Shown here: piece after piece, positions 53,963 to 64,000 of the stretch
How positions within the stretch are numbered: the first letter of the stretch is position 1
Layout of the letters: each line of letters begins with the position of its first letter
From: Zymoseptoria tritici IPO323
Taxonomy: Eukaryota > Ascomycota > Dothideomycetes > Mycosphaerellales > Mycosphaerellaceae
Reading direction: 5' to 3'
DNA: 64,000 nucleotides
Assembly (NCBI RefSeq): GCF_000219625.1
Contig: NC_018207.1
Coordinates: forward strand, 744,001-808,000
Made by a program: the position numbers and the translations under genes
Notes under the pieces: model-generated
Database searches by the model: none
Told to the model about the DNA's origin: nothing
What the model saw: the letters and a program-made list of their open reading frames with translations, nothing else

Positions 53963-54712
53963 TCAGATCGTGATGTTGCATGCCTTCTTGTGCGTCGTCC
54001 AAAGCTTGACCTGACAGTCCCTCGAGCAGTAATATCTCAAGCCACACTTTCCACATTTCTGCAAGTTACCACCGGTCGGGCAAGTCAGCGCAGCGCAGCC
54101 GCCACACGCGGGTGCGACTACGGAGTCCTTCAAGAGAACAGGAGATTCGATCGCTTGCCAACGTGACCAACTCAACTTCCTCGCAGCGATCTCAAGACGA
54201 CGCTGCTCTTCAAACTGGGCATGAAATGCCTCCTTAGACAGCCGCCGAGCCAATTTCCTTTTTGCGAGTTCCTTCTCCTCACCTGCGGCCTGCGCCAGAA
54301 TATTCTGCCCCACGGCGAGGAAGTCGCGGATGTAGTCGATCACGAAATGACACACATCGTTGTTGAGATCGACGCGGTCCACGTGCGCAACGTAGATCGA
54401 ACCACGCATGGGGATGGGCAAGTGCGCAGCGAATCGCGGAGAGGCCGGATTGGGGCCGACGAAAAGGAGCTGCACGGCAAAATTGTAGCCTGTGAAGCCG
54501 TTGTTGGAGTCTGCACGGCCGAGAACTTTGAGAGGCACACCCATTTGGGCGGTGATTGGTGACTCTCGCCATAGCGTAAGACTCAGCATTTGGCGTGTGA
54601 GCCGTTGGCCGAATATCTCGTGGGTGTGGGTTTGTTCTTGCTCAGTTGGCGTGGATGGAGGCGGAGTATTGTTCGTTGGTTCGACGATGAGGCATGCCAC
54701 TCGGTCGGTCAT
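53963..54712 (-). CDS. MYND zinc-finger protein, intact member of a three-gene array, 249 aa
   Basis: The longest frame begins at a non-ATG codon; the ATG at 54712 gives MTDRVACLIVEPTNN, which aligns with the starts of the two decayed neighbours. The N-terminal half is a conserved module (TAQMGVPLKVLGRADSNNGF, GYNFAVQLLFVGPNPASPRF, GSIYVAHVDRVDLNNDVCHF, VIDYIRDFL), followed by a charged helix (LAKRKLARRLSKEAFHAQFE, EQRRLEIAARK). The C-terminus is a full MYND finger: CGGC, CGKCG, YYCSRDCQ, WTTHKKAC. MYND fingers usually bind proline-rich partners. The N-terminal module is not one I recognise. There are no introns. Confidence 0.85.
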   Translation of the reverse strand: MTDRVACLIVEPTNNTPPPSTPTEQEQTHTHEIFGQRLTRQMLSLTLWRESPITAQMGVPLKVLGRADSNNGFTGYNFAVQLLFVGPNPASPRFAAHLPIPMRGSIYVAHVDRVDLNNDVCHFVIDYIRDFLAVGQNILAQAAGEEKELAKRKLARRLSKEAFHAQFEEQRRLEIAARKLSWSRWQAIESPVLLKDSVVAPACGGCAALTCPTGGNLQKCGKCGLRYYCSRDCQVKLWTTHKKACNITI

Positions 54713-55494
54713 GATGAACAAGGATGGATCAGTGCAATGTCGAGAAGAGTGAGGTCCGGATGGAAATCAATGTACTGGAGCGGGAGACCTATAACGAACA
54801 TGTAGCAATCGCGCGGTGGGAAAGCGTTTCTTTGACGGCATGAAGACATGCAGCATGGAAGTCGACGGAATTGTCTGAGGCCCGAAGACTACGTGCTTCT
54901 GGAGCTATTCTGCGTGATCGATTCGATTGGCAGGATGTTCGACGCTGCTTGCCTGCGCACCGAAAGGGTTGTCCGTGAAGACAAAACCACAATCAAAGTC
55001 ATGCGCTGGGATTCCTGCACCGGGTTCGGCGAAGCGTGCGAAGGTGCCTGATGCTAGGAAGACATTTTGCGAATTGAGGCAGTCAGATTAGGGTGGTCAC
55101 ATTGTTCTTCTCGATTTGTTCGCGGGTCTGATACGAGGGATCTGCTTGACTTGAACACTTTGATCTGAACGTGCTCATTCTGTACTTTTCAAAGGCTCAA
55201 GTAGGAACTCCCCACGCTCCTCGAAGCTTCAAACTCAATCCATCAACAACAAAGATGCAGCGCTGACCGCCATGACGGCGGGTCTTTGCGTGCGATCGGG
55301 CGGATTGATCTCTTGTCTGGTCGTACTAGCAATTCCCTTCCTTTTGAAGTCGATCCATTCTTTCCAACTGATGCGCTCCTAGCTTCTGCTTCGAGATCTG
55401 AGTGTAGGTGCCACTCCCGTGCTCATGGCTTCGAAGACCCAATTCATCTTGTGCTTGACCCAATGCTTCCCAAATGCGCTCCCAGCTCATTCCC
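54713..55494. other. spacer between MYND paralogs 1 and 2
   Basis: No gene seen. It includes the upstream region of the intact MYND gene. Confidence 0.5.
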
Positions 55495-56252
55495 TCAAAG
55501 CTTCACCTTGCAGGCTTTCTTGTGCGTGGCCCAGTTCCCCTTTTGGCACTCCTTGAAGCAGTAGTGGCGAACCTTGCACTTTGCGCACATGCTGAGCTTA
55601 AGAGTCGACGAGGGCAGCTTCCAACAGCCGCCGCAGGCTGGCGCAACCTTAGGGTATTTCTGCAGGACTGGAGACTCTGGCTTGCCCATGAACGGTTTGC
55701 CGTCAGCGATAGCAAGACGACGGCGCTCTTCAAAGTAGGAGTGAAACCCTTCTTTTGACAGCACCTGAACGATTTGCTTCTTAGCAACGTCTTTGTCTTC
55801 GCCGTCCGCCGTCCGCAAGGGCCATAACAAGCTCAAACTTCGGGAGAAAGTGAATGTTGATGTAGTCGACCATGACTTTCACAATAGCGTCGCTCTTGAG
55901 GTCGATTTCATCGCCGTGGAAGATCAAGGCTGCGCCGCAAATGCCACCTGGGGCCGTGCCGAAGTCTGGGGAGGTGTGCTCGTAGGCGGTGAGAAGGACG
56001 TTCGCGGCGAAGTTGAAGCCCGTGAGAGTGTTGTAGGACGCTGGCATGCTGAGTAGTTTAAGTGGTACACCGAGTTGCGCCGCAATAGAGGAATGCGAGT
56101 ACTCGTTACCCTCGTGAGCCAGGCCTTCGCTCGGCGTCGAAATGGGGAGGACATAAACTCCAAATTGTTGCTTGAAGTCCTCATCCGTCCTTGGTGGCGC
56201 AGTGTTGCTCGATGGCTGGGCGACTGGCCAGACATTGCGTTTTTCCTGCCAT
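55495..56252 (-). pseudogene. MYND paralog 2, frameshifted
   Basis: The ATG at 56252 gives MAGKTQCL, matching paralog 1, but the frame then shifts to PSSNTAPPRTDEDFKQQFG. The shared module follows (SSIAAQLGVPLKLLSMPASY, GFNFAANVLLTAYEHTSPDF, GAALIFHGDEIDLKSDAI, VDYINIHFLPKFELVMALAD). A 7-bp tandem duplication at about 55801-55814 (GCCGTCC twice on the plus strand) then breaks the frame before GEDKDVAKKQIVQVLSKEGF. The MYND finger itself is intact in that frame (CGGC, CAKC, HYCFKECQ, HKKAC). Two independent shifts make it a likely pseudogene. Confidence 0.85.
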
Positions 56253-56951
56253 GTTGTTATGAGCTGGATGTCGCAGGTGAAGGAGATCAAGTCTGTATGA
56301 GGAGAGAAGATCTGCGATCCGGACTCAACAATACAAGTGGTACATGTGAAGAGAACTGAAGCTGAATGTGGAGAAAGTTGATCAAGCTTGCAGGTGAATG
56401 CGCTGCAAACGCCGGCTGCAAACGCAGGACATGTAAATGACACGTAGAGCAAGACCAATGGGCTTGGCGGTGGGAAAAATATCATGCTTCGGCGCGAAGT
56501 GAGAAGATGTCTGGAGGGAATCGAAAGTAAAGTGCAGAAAAAGTGAATGTACACCATTTGAAAAATGAATGTCCTGGCAATGCATATCGCGAGCGACAAG
56601 CGGAGCAGGCCCGGCAGCGACCTCGCGAGAGCACTATTTCAAAGATGCCCACTTCTCTGTCAAGGTGATTCGTAATCGTCGATTGAATACTGGCACGAAC
56701 AAAGGAAAAGAAGTGCGCTGACCCGAAAATCAACGCTGACAGAGCGCCAGTCCACCACCGATCTGACTACACTTACCAGAGAATCAAGAAGAATGGCCTT
56801 GAAGTTGAGCATCTCGGATCCTATTTCTGTAGACATCGCTTACCCGCGTGGAGGTTGAGCTCCTGTGTTTTTCTGACGTCCACCTAAAATGCTCGACTAA
56901 CAGCGCTGGATCCCACTTGGCCTTGAAGACACCCTCCTCCCCATTCTACCT
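56253..56951. other. spacer between MYND paralogs 2 and 3
   Basis: An open minus-strand frame (56256-56599) upstream of paralog 2 is hydrophobic but has no homologous part in the array. No gene called. Confidence 0.45.
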
Positions 56952-57566
56952 TCAGGCCGGAATCTTGAGCTTGCATGCGTACCTGTGCGTCGCCCAGAAA
57001 GGTTTCTTCTTTGCAATCGCGAAACGGCGGCGTTCTCCGAAGTGCGCATGGAAGGCCTCCTTCGAGAGCTTCTGAGTAATCTGCTTCTTCGCAAGCTCCT
57101 TATCGACACCCTCTTCAAGCGTGGCCACGCGGTTCTTGTAGGCGATGAAGTGGTCATTGATGTAGTTAAAAATGACAGGAAGGATCACATCGCTCTCTAG
57201 GTCATGGCCATCGCTGTGGGTGACGAGGAACGGTGCGCCGTTGAGGCTGGTTGGGAACTCTCCAAAGTTTGGAGACGCTGGGTCATTCTCGATGAGAAGG
57301 ACTTGCTCTACAAGTTCGAATCCAACGAGTTGGTTGGTACAGTGAATGCGTTGGTGAAGGAGTAAGCGTCGCTTGAGAAGCTGATGAGTTTAAGAGGCAC
57401 GCCAAGTTGTGCCGCAACGGTTGACTGCCGGTGTTCACGGAGCGCTAGCTTCTCGCGCAAGGCCTTGGAGGATGCCGCCGGTGAACTTTTGTTGCATTTC
57501 TGGAGATGCGCCTGGCGGTGGGAAGAGATTTGTTGGCTGCGGGACGAGGCATTGCACTTCTGCCAT
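56952..57566 (-). pseudogene. MYND paralog 3, truncated finger and frameshifts
   Basis: The ATG at 57566 gives MAEVQCLVPQPTNLFPPPGA, then a frame change to STVAAQLGVPLKLISFSSDA. Another change leads into GFELVEQVLLIENDPASPNF, GAPFLVTHSDGHDLESDVIL, FNYINDHFIAYKNRVATLEE, and KELAKKQITQKLSKEAFHAHFG. The protein ends FAIAKKKPFWATHRYACKLKIPA, so most of the MYND finger (the CxxC pairs) is missing and only the terminal W..H..AC remains. Homology to paralogs 1 and 2 is clear along the whole length. Confidence 0.82.
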
Positions 57567-58302
57567 CTTGAGGCTTGCAGATCAGTGTGGTTTGAGCTTG
57601 GCGTGGTATTCGGTTCTAGTTGGGTGTCGGAACATAGTTAACGAGGAGCTTATCAGAGCATCGTTCGTCAAGCTAGACATTCGTGAAGGGGCTACAAACG
57701 TCTGTTGCAAAGGCATGTCTTTGATTGCTTTGACGGGGCCGGCTCGAAGTGAGTAGAAAGCCTCAGTCCAGCATTTGTTTGGAACATCGAGAGCATCTGG
57801 TTCCAGGTATCCATTGTATGTTCGGCGTGACGGAAATGTACGCGATAGTGCTGTCCTGAAGATGACGGTAGAGGTCGTGTCAGGTACGAGGGTTGAATGC
57901 TTGACGTGACGTTCACCACGGTACTACACCGAGGTGGCGTTGTGACTCACTGTGGATTGCCTATGTGTCTCCCACCTTATGCTTAGGTTGTCGACCTTCT
58001 GTCTCTCTCACCAACATGATCTCACCATCTCCTGCCTGTTCAGGTAGCATCGAGACACACGAACGTCTTCAGCGCAGACTATGGCACTCCCCAATGGTCA
58101 CGTCACCGACTTTTGAGTATTGGCGTAACGAAGAGACACTTGTCCTACCTACAAGGCGTATGTCTTCGGTCCATCCCGACGTCGTTCCTTATCCAACAGA
58201 CCGTATCTAGAGAAGCTCCACCCCACCGCAGTCAGTACGATGTATTCCAATCCGCGGCCAATGTTATGGAAACTAACGATGGCTTCCAAAGTGTTACCAG
58301 CA
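57567..58302. other. intergenic, no gene seen
   Basis: Contains one copy of a dispersed repeat (57896-58065). No coding signal. Confidence 0.5.
57896..58065. repeat. diverged direct repeat, left copy (about 170 bp)
   Basis: Resembles 62986-63180 in order and spacing: TGCTT..ACGTGA.GT.CACCA.G.TACTAC, TGTGGATT, GTGTCTCCCACCT, ATCTCCTG.CTG and GTAGCATC..GAGACA. The copies bracket the F-box-like and STAND genes. Confidence 0.65.
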
Positions 58303-59022
58303 TTAGTGCCCTCTCCCAGGCGCGATTACCCAGCCATGTCCTCTCATCGCATCTACTGTCTCGGGCAGCAGGTCTCCGCTCGAAATCTTGATGATGATCC
58401 TTCCTAGCATTTGCATTTCTCGGAAGTGTCGTTCCACATACGACAGCATTTCTGGGATGTGCTGGCGCTGTCCGGGACTAGTGCTTGTCATTCCATCACA
58501 GTTCTTGCTATGAACGCAGAGTTCCAGCGTCGACAAACTGGTACACTGGTCTTTCAATAATGCAAAGACTCGAGCACTATCCTGTCGCAGTCGGAAAGAG
58601 TCCGCTTGAGGTTCGTCACTCTGATAAAGCTCGACCGCCGGAAAGCTGATGCACAGGTGCTCCAGAAAACTTGCATTTTTCGGCCCTATGCAGCGCAGAA
58701 AGGTCTCAAGGAGATCTGCCTCTCGCGGCGACGTGACGGTGAGAATGAAGGTGTTCTTGCTGTAGAGCACGGCGCTAGCCTCGAGACCCAGTCGCTTGTT
58801 GATGCGCAGCAGTCCATGCCAATTCCTGGGTTTCTCGGGCGCAAATAGCTCGACCCGTGTCGGTGAGTCCTGGAAAAGGTACAATGGGTGCCGCACTCGA
58901 AGGACAATCTCGAAGATTCTGCAGCGTACGGGCTCAGGCAAGCGATCAAGAGCGACAATGTCGCGTTCAGCCCAGGTCTGCATCGCGGGAGGGTTTGGGG
59001 GACTGTTGTAGGCCATGGGCAT
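58303..59022 (-). CDS. F-box-like / fungal DUF protein, 239 aa
   Basis: The ATG at 59022 opens MPMAYNSPPNPPAMQTWAER. The domain DIVALDRLPEPVRCRIFEIV, RPLYLF-like, LLRINKRLGLEASAVLYSKN and TFILTV fits the LPxExRxxIYE..LLxVNxxxxxEAxxVLYxxNTF pattern of a large fungal family of F-box-related proteins (often followed by no repeats). The rest has SFLEHLCISFPAVELY and CTSLSTLELCVHSKNCDGMT. The function is not established; members may serve as SCF adaptors, which is inference. It is divergent from the STAND gene with 293 bases between the ATGs. Confidence 0.75.
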   Translation of the reverse strand: MPMAYNSPPNPPAMQTWAERDIVALDRLPEPVRCRIFEIVLRVRHPLYLFQDSPTRVELFAPEKPRNWHGLLRINKRLGLEASAVLYSKNTFILTVTSPREADLLETFLRCIGPKNASFLEHLCISFPAVELYQSDEPQADSFRLRQDSARVFALLKDQCTSLSTLELCVHSKNCDGMTSTSPGQRQHIPEMLSYVERHFREMQMLGRIIIKISSGDLLPETVDAMRGHGWVIAPGRGH

Positions 59023-59315
59023 GAAGCTGACAGTGCTGAAACTTGTGTAGAGTTGCTGACGGATACTTCGTAGCTGGGAGAGGTGTATGCGTCAGATGAG
59101 CATGACGAGGAGAGTTGCAACGGGTACGTAGGCGAGTTATGAGCTTATGCCGGCTGAGAAAGATTTGTGATGAGGGTACAGGTGTCGCGTCCAATCATGC
59201 AAGCCTGCCACGCAGGGGTTTGGGAAGCCGGCGGCAATGGCGACGCCAGCCCTCTTCTCAAATACCAGAGGTCCACGGCCGGCTTGGAGAACACTTCCCT
59301 GTGGGTAACGCTGTC

Positions 59316-62282
59316 ATGTTGACTCCCGACGACGCCAGGGCCAGAAGTCAGCGACGGCGGCCTCGCAGCCTCCACAGATTGACCAGCTTCTTCCGTCGCA
59401 AGTCTTCAGACGCCACAGCGGGGGCAGATCATACCGAAGCCCGCAGCACGATTCTCGACGCCGTCTCCTCATCAGCGCCAGCGCCAGTTGTGCATCGCAG
59501 CTCCCCAGGCGATCCTCCAGCGACTTTAGTGGACGACTCGCCAGCTTTGGTGTCTGATGACATTTGGAGCGCGGCATTTCGTCAGGCTGTCGCGAGCTTC
59601 CAGCAGGAAACAGGCACGGCCATCCCCGAAGGCCAGAGTCTCGCACATCTGTTTGGCGCGCTGGAAGGTCTGGACAGCAATGCCACTCATGAGGATGCTA
59701 TCAAGCAGGGCGTACACAAGCTTCGCGCTATTCAGGGGCCCTTGGAGAACTTCAAGATGGTGTTGGACCTGGCCTCACCATTGACATCCCTTGAGCCCAT
59801 CACTATGACGGTCTTCGGCGTGGTGCGGAGCGTGACAATGGTGAGTCGCCTGCATCCTGATCATGACCATCCTTCGGCTCGTTGAACAACTTTGAAAACG
59901 CAGATTGGCATCGGAATTGCAAACGCCGATGTGGACTTTGCCAAGCAAATCAAGGACATGCTAAGACGACTTCAATGCATCAACGACTGTGATACTCTTG
60001 GTCAAAAGACCAATAGATCGCACATACACGAGGTGCGGTATAAGCGTCCCTCATGGTTGTTCCTGCTTGCCTGACTAGTCACAGACACTCGTATTGGTGT
60101 ACCGAGAAATTTTGACCTTTTACACGGTCGTGCTGGACATATTGACTACAAAAGGAATCAAATTGTGGGTCAAGTTGGCTCAAGAGCTACAGAATCGACA
60201 TGTGCCAGAAATTGTGCAGGAGATCTCGTGTCTTACAGAAAACCTCCATGACGCGATTCAACTTGCAATATCGGGTTTAGTGGTTAACATCAACGATAGA
60301 CTCACGTCTATGGAAAGTGGGTCCAGCTGTTGCATGTCTCGTGTCCATGTGCTGATCTAGTCGTAGTTGACAGATTGTTTGACACGGAAGAGCTACGACT
60401 CCAGGAGAGTTATCGCAAAGAGCTGCAAGATTCTCGCCGTGTGGGAGGCTCAGGCACAAACAGGACTTCGCGAGGCGACCAGGCTTGCCAGTTCATGCTT
60501 ACTGATGCTACATTCTTGGACTGGCTTTCCAATTTCTCGGGAACGGCAAATCTTTTGGCTATCATCGGCCACATGGGCAGTGGGAAATCGGTACTGGTAT
60601 CGTTCTTGATCGAAGAGCTGAAACGCAGAAATAGGGGCCAGATTCCCGAGCCAAAGGTGTGCAATTACTACTGCCGCGACGCTAGACCCGGTCTGGAGAA
60701 TCGGGTTTACTCTGTGCTTCTGTTTCAGCTCCTCGAACAGCTGCCCTGGTTGAAAGAACCGTTCCTTAAATGGTACAAAAAAGAAGTCGAGTCAGGCAAT
60801 CATCCTTTGGAGGACGCAAGCATACTCGAAGATTACCTGGAAGCGCTCTGTGGCCTACTTGAACGACCGCTCTTCCTTGTCATTGATGGAGTAGACGAAT
60901 GCGACCCGGACACATGCAGGAGCATCATCACCTTGTTGCGGAGACTCTCCAAAGGAAACTTGAATGTAAAGATTCTGCTGTCTTGTCGCCCAACCCAGGA
61001 GATTGTCAAGCAGCTGGAATTAATGCTCCAAGTTCATCTTGTCGCCAGCGACGAAAGAGATCGCCTCATTGTCGAACACACCGTCCATAAGCGACTGGAA
61101 AGCTTGTCAGATGAAGTGAAGAACGAGATCGTCCGAGCAGTATCGAGTGCCGCTCAAGGCAGTGCCATCTGGACAAGGATGACGATCGAATCGATTGTCA
61201 AAGAAGAGATCACTCAGCTTCGACCAATACTCTCGTTCCTACAGAACATGTCCCTACCTGGAGGTCTCGCCGATCTATACAAGGATCTTTTACCACCCGC
61301 AACGGATGCTGTCGGCTCTCGCAAGCGAAAGACTGCCACCGTAGCTCTGATGATTCTCTACGCCGCCCGCAGACCTCTAAGCATATCAGAACTGGGCTGG
61401 GCTACAGCTTTGGGTACAGCTCCTCAAAACACAACAACGGTTTCGGCTCTTGCAGTGCTGGTGGATGCTCCAAGGATTTTGCGGTTGATCCGCCCCTTTC
61501 TTGCGCCAATAGACTTCGACGACCTGACCAAGCGCCAGATCTTCTTGGTGCACAAATCAGTGGAAGAATTTGTTCTGGAGATCGTCAAGCCACCGCACCA
61601 GCACCCTGAAAAGTGTATCTTTGATATTTGTGTCCGATACTTGTTGCTAGATGAAATTGGTCATTTCCATCTCCTCTCGGAAGAGCAGATTCTCAGCAGC
61701 GAACTACGGCAGGCTACAGACTTGTTCGCGGACAGTCTTAGTGGAGCGCAAGAGTACAACGAGGACTGCGATTGGGATGAATGGGAAGCTGACGAGACTC
61801 GCTTTGACCCCACTGAATCCCGGGCCGGTGCCGAACATGGCTTTGGTCACTTCTTCGTGTACGCCTCATGCCACTGGATCGATCATCTCGGCGCATTGGA
61901 CCTGGAGAACCTCGCGCGAAGAGGCGATATAGAGCGCCTTTGTCATGTCGGCTCAACATGGCTGCGAAACTGGATCGAACAGCACCGACGCCCCGACTGC
62001 GTTCTCAACCCAAGATTCACGTTCGACTACAGTCTTTACGACCCTCTCAGCATTGTTGCGCTATTCGGCTCCGATACCGTCTTCGCCGATATGCTAGCCA
62101 ACTCGGACTTCAAATCTTCGAGCTATAGCGCTGAAACGATAGAGAACGCTGCCGCTCAACTTCGTCAGTGGGGTGGCAAAACTCAAGTCACCCGAAGTCG
62201 AGGCAGAGTTCAGGCACGTCAATTTGGCAGCCAGGGCCGAATCGCAGCGCTGGAAGACGCTGTGCTACGACAAGCGTCATGA
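59316..62282 (+). CDS. STAND (NACHT-type) NTPase, NLR-like, 4 exons, 933 aa
   Basis: Exons are 59316-59840, 59904-60032, 60085-60316 and 60367-62282 (an acceptor at 60360 would also keep frame). The N-terminal region (IWSAAFRQAVASFQQETGTA, GPLENFKMVLDLASPLTSLE, VFGVVRSVTM) is helical and resembles the Goodbye-like domain of fungal STAND proteins. The NACHT core has Walker A AIIGHMGSGKSV and Walker B RPLFLVIDGVDECDPDTC, then VKILLSCRPTQEI. A winged-helix-like part follows with LMILYAARRPLSISELGWAT and FLVHKSVEEFVLE. There are no clear ankyrin, WD or TPR repeats before the stop, so the sensor end is short or lost. An in-frame ATG at 59139 would add 59 residues. Fungal proteins of this class act in nonself recognition and cell death; that is inferred here. 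Confidence 0.88.
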
Positions 62283-63342
62283 TACTTGCCAGCCAAAGAT
62301 GGACTATCAAGTTCGCAAGCTGGTATCTCGATTGGCGAGTTTCGCCCGAGCTTCGCAGGCAATTTTCCGCATCAACGGAGACTCGAGGAAAGACGCTGTG
62401 CACGAGAAAACGTCTCTCTTTCACAGTCGCTAAACTATAGGAGTTGCCATCCTAGCGACGCAAAGCACAGCCAGGACTCCAAGGTAGGGATCAAGCAGAC
62501 TGGTCTCATGTCCATGGATCGTTGTCAAACTTGGAACTGCGTTCCGGCTGAGTATCGCGAAAACGGTAGGAATTTGCTATTTGCCGATGAAAAATCAGAG
62601 GAGAGGCACATCAGCTGCATCGGAATAGTTATGCCCTTGCGAACCAGCAGCGGAGGGGCGGTGGAAGGTGGAGAGCTTCATTGGCTGCAGAACCAGGCAT
62701 GTCATAAGTTTGATCTGATCTCTTACCGACTCGAACTGATCAGTCGCGCGTCTTATCAATGTGCTCACAACGTGATTTCAGTCGAACGTGAATCGTCAAT
62801 CCAGAAGATGCTCCGCGTGGCAGGGCGGGCATGGAGGGCTCGTGTTTAGCCTACCTTATATTGAGACATGGAGAGCCTTCCCTTCAGGATCACCACCGGG
62901 TGTTCAGTGCAACTAACGAGCCATACGTAACGCAATATTGCTTGCTCGAAGATGACTGCAGCGGTGTAGTCGGGCAGGCTGCATTTGTGCTTCATGTGAT
63001 GTCCACCATGCTACTACGCTGGGCTTGCTGTGGATTTCGCGTGTCTCCCACCTCATCTCATGCTTTCTCGATCTTCTCTTAGACACATACCTTTGTGCGA
63101 CACTGTACTGTTGCGGAGCGGAGATTGGTGGACACACGATCTCTGCATCTCCTGTCTGATGAAGTAGCATCCAAGAGACATGGACAATCTTGGCTCAGAA
63201 ACAAGCGGTTCGACTGTGAATCCTTCGCGGCTTGGGTCATCTCCTTTTGCCGCGTCGGAAAAGTATATGTAAGTGAACGCGCAAGGCCATATCTTCACTC
63301 CAACAAACAACGTCCAAAGGACGAGTCCAAGTCTCCAACATC
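62283..63342. other. intergenic region, possible decayed 3' extension of the STAND gene
   Basis: An open frame 62286-62849 has no ATG-anchored domain but starts 3 bases after the STAND stop. It may be degraded former coding sequence. The region also holds the right copy of the dispersed repeat. Confidence 0.4.
62986..63185. repeat. diverged direct repeat, right copy
   Basis: Counterpart of 57896-58065. Confidence 0.65.
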
Positions 63343-64000
63343 ATGGCGCCTCCACACACCTGGACCGCCACCCTAACCCTCGCCCTCCTCACCACCTCCA
63401 CAACCGCCCAACGCCAACTGAACTCCACCTCCTTCTCAACCTGCATCTCCAACAGCTCGCTAACAGCCGACTCCTTCTCCGCCACAATCTACCCGGACAC
63501 CGACTCCTTCGAATACGACTGGATCGGCGCGAACTCCTTCGTTGGCAATGACACCATTTCCGTCATCATCACCGTGGCCTCCAAAGTCGTCTACAACGAC
63601 ACCCTCGACCCTTGCTTATCGAATGCGTGGGCGTATTTCTGCCCAGCGAGTAAAGGCGAGGTCGCGATTATGACGAATACGATTACTCCGAATGGGACTT
63701 TTGAAGACATTCCCGAAAGTGTGTTCACTCAGCCGGGGTTAGAGGCGTCGTTTGAGGTGCAGATGACCAACAGCGACACGGGTGCTGTCGTCGGCTGCTT
63801 ACGGGCGAATCTCACCAATGGTGTTGAGGGAAATGGTGCGAGTGACGAGAACGCCGGGTCAAGTAATGCTACCACAACAGAGGGCACGAACGGCAGTGGC
63901 AGCTCGAATGAGTCCAGCACCTCTGGAAGCGGCTCTGGCGGTGGTTCGGGAGCTAGCACCGCATATTTGAACTGGACGTTACTTTTGTGAGTCTGGTCTA
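63343..64000 (+). CDS. secreted ML-like-domain protein, probably continuing beyond the window
   Basis: The ATG at 63343 begins a signal peptide (MAPPHTWTATLTLALLTTST). The ML-like domain of the TRP/Flc family follows: LTADSFSATIYPDTDSFEYD, GNDTISVIITVASKVVYNDT, LDPC, AYFCPASKGEVAI, SVFTQPGLEASFEVQM and VVGCLRANLTNG, with paired Cys. A Ser/Gly/Asn-rich linker leads to STAYLNWTLLL. The TGA at 63988-63990 overlaps a good donor (TTTT/GTGAGT), so the gene may instead splice into an exon outside the window. In the first case it is a small soluble or GPI-type lipid-binding-like protein; in the second, the N-terminus of something longer. The domain is thought to bind lipids. Confidence 0.8.

Noticed and set aside
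55781..56599. Single 272-codon gene for MYND paralog 2
   Set aside because: The frame joins homologous sequence to unrelated hydrophobic upstream sequence and misses the finger because of the 7-bp duplication; described as a pseudogene instead.
1..64000. CRISPR arrays, bacterial operons, rRNA genes
   Set aside because: None seen; the sequence is eukaryotic with spliceosomal introns.

Overview
The window reads as nuclear DNA of a filamentous ascomycete (Pezizomycotina, most likely a Dothideomycete, although sequence alone does not prove the class). The grounds are short introns with GT..CTNAC..AG signals, compact genes on both strands, fungal-specific families (Sts1/Cut8, SUR7, NACHT-type STAND proteins, Mid2-like sensors, PLC-like secreted proteins) and repeats mutated in the manner of RIP (CpA/TpG turned into TpA).

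Layout. 0-12.7 kb: a small secreted Cys-rich protein, a 50-bp minisatellite, a Ser/Pro-rich conserved protein, a long stretch without supportable genes, a polynucleotide kinase 3'-phosphatase (pnk1) and a GPI-like PLC-X protein. 12.68-24.88 kb: a nested, RIP-wrecked transposon island. The outer element has terminal inverted repeats and a 10-bp target duplication and encodes a DDE integrase-like protein plus two further ORFs, one of them antisense. A complete 6.8-kb chromodomain Ty3/Gypsy element with 329-bp LTRs and a 5-bp target duplication sits inside its integrase gene and carries an antisense ORF between pol and the 3' LTR. 25.2-37.9 kb: SUR7-family protein, DMT transporter, Sts1, Mid2-like membrane protein and a large His/Gly/Ser-rich hydrophilic protein. 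38.30-41.59 kb: a complete but decayed Mutator-like element (43-bp perfect TIRs, 9-bp target duplication). 42.4-49.1 kb: a second MGII-type low-complexity protein, a frameshifted SRPK-like kinase, and a divergent pair of a peroxisomal acyl-CoA ligase (C-terminal SKL) and a short-chain dehydrogenase. 49.8-53.7 kb: mitochondrial porin and a secreted carboxylesterase. 53.9-57.6 kb: three tandem MYND-type paralogs, one intact and two decaying. 58.3-64 kb: an F-box-like protein divergent from a STAND NTPase, then an ML-like-domain secreted protein that may run off the window.

Housekeeping genes (pnk1, sts1, porin) are mixed with fast-evolving accessory genes (MYND array, STAND, low-complexity proteins), pseudogenes and transposons. 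All exon joins were placed by hand from splice signals and reading frame, and none has been checked against transcripts. Several listed starts depend on choosing a downstream ATG because the longest open frame begins at a non-ATG codon.
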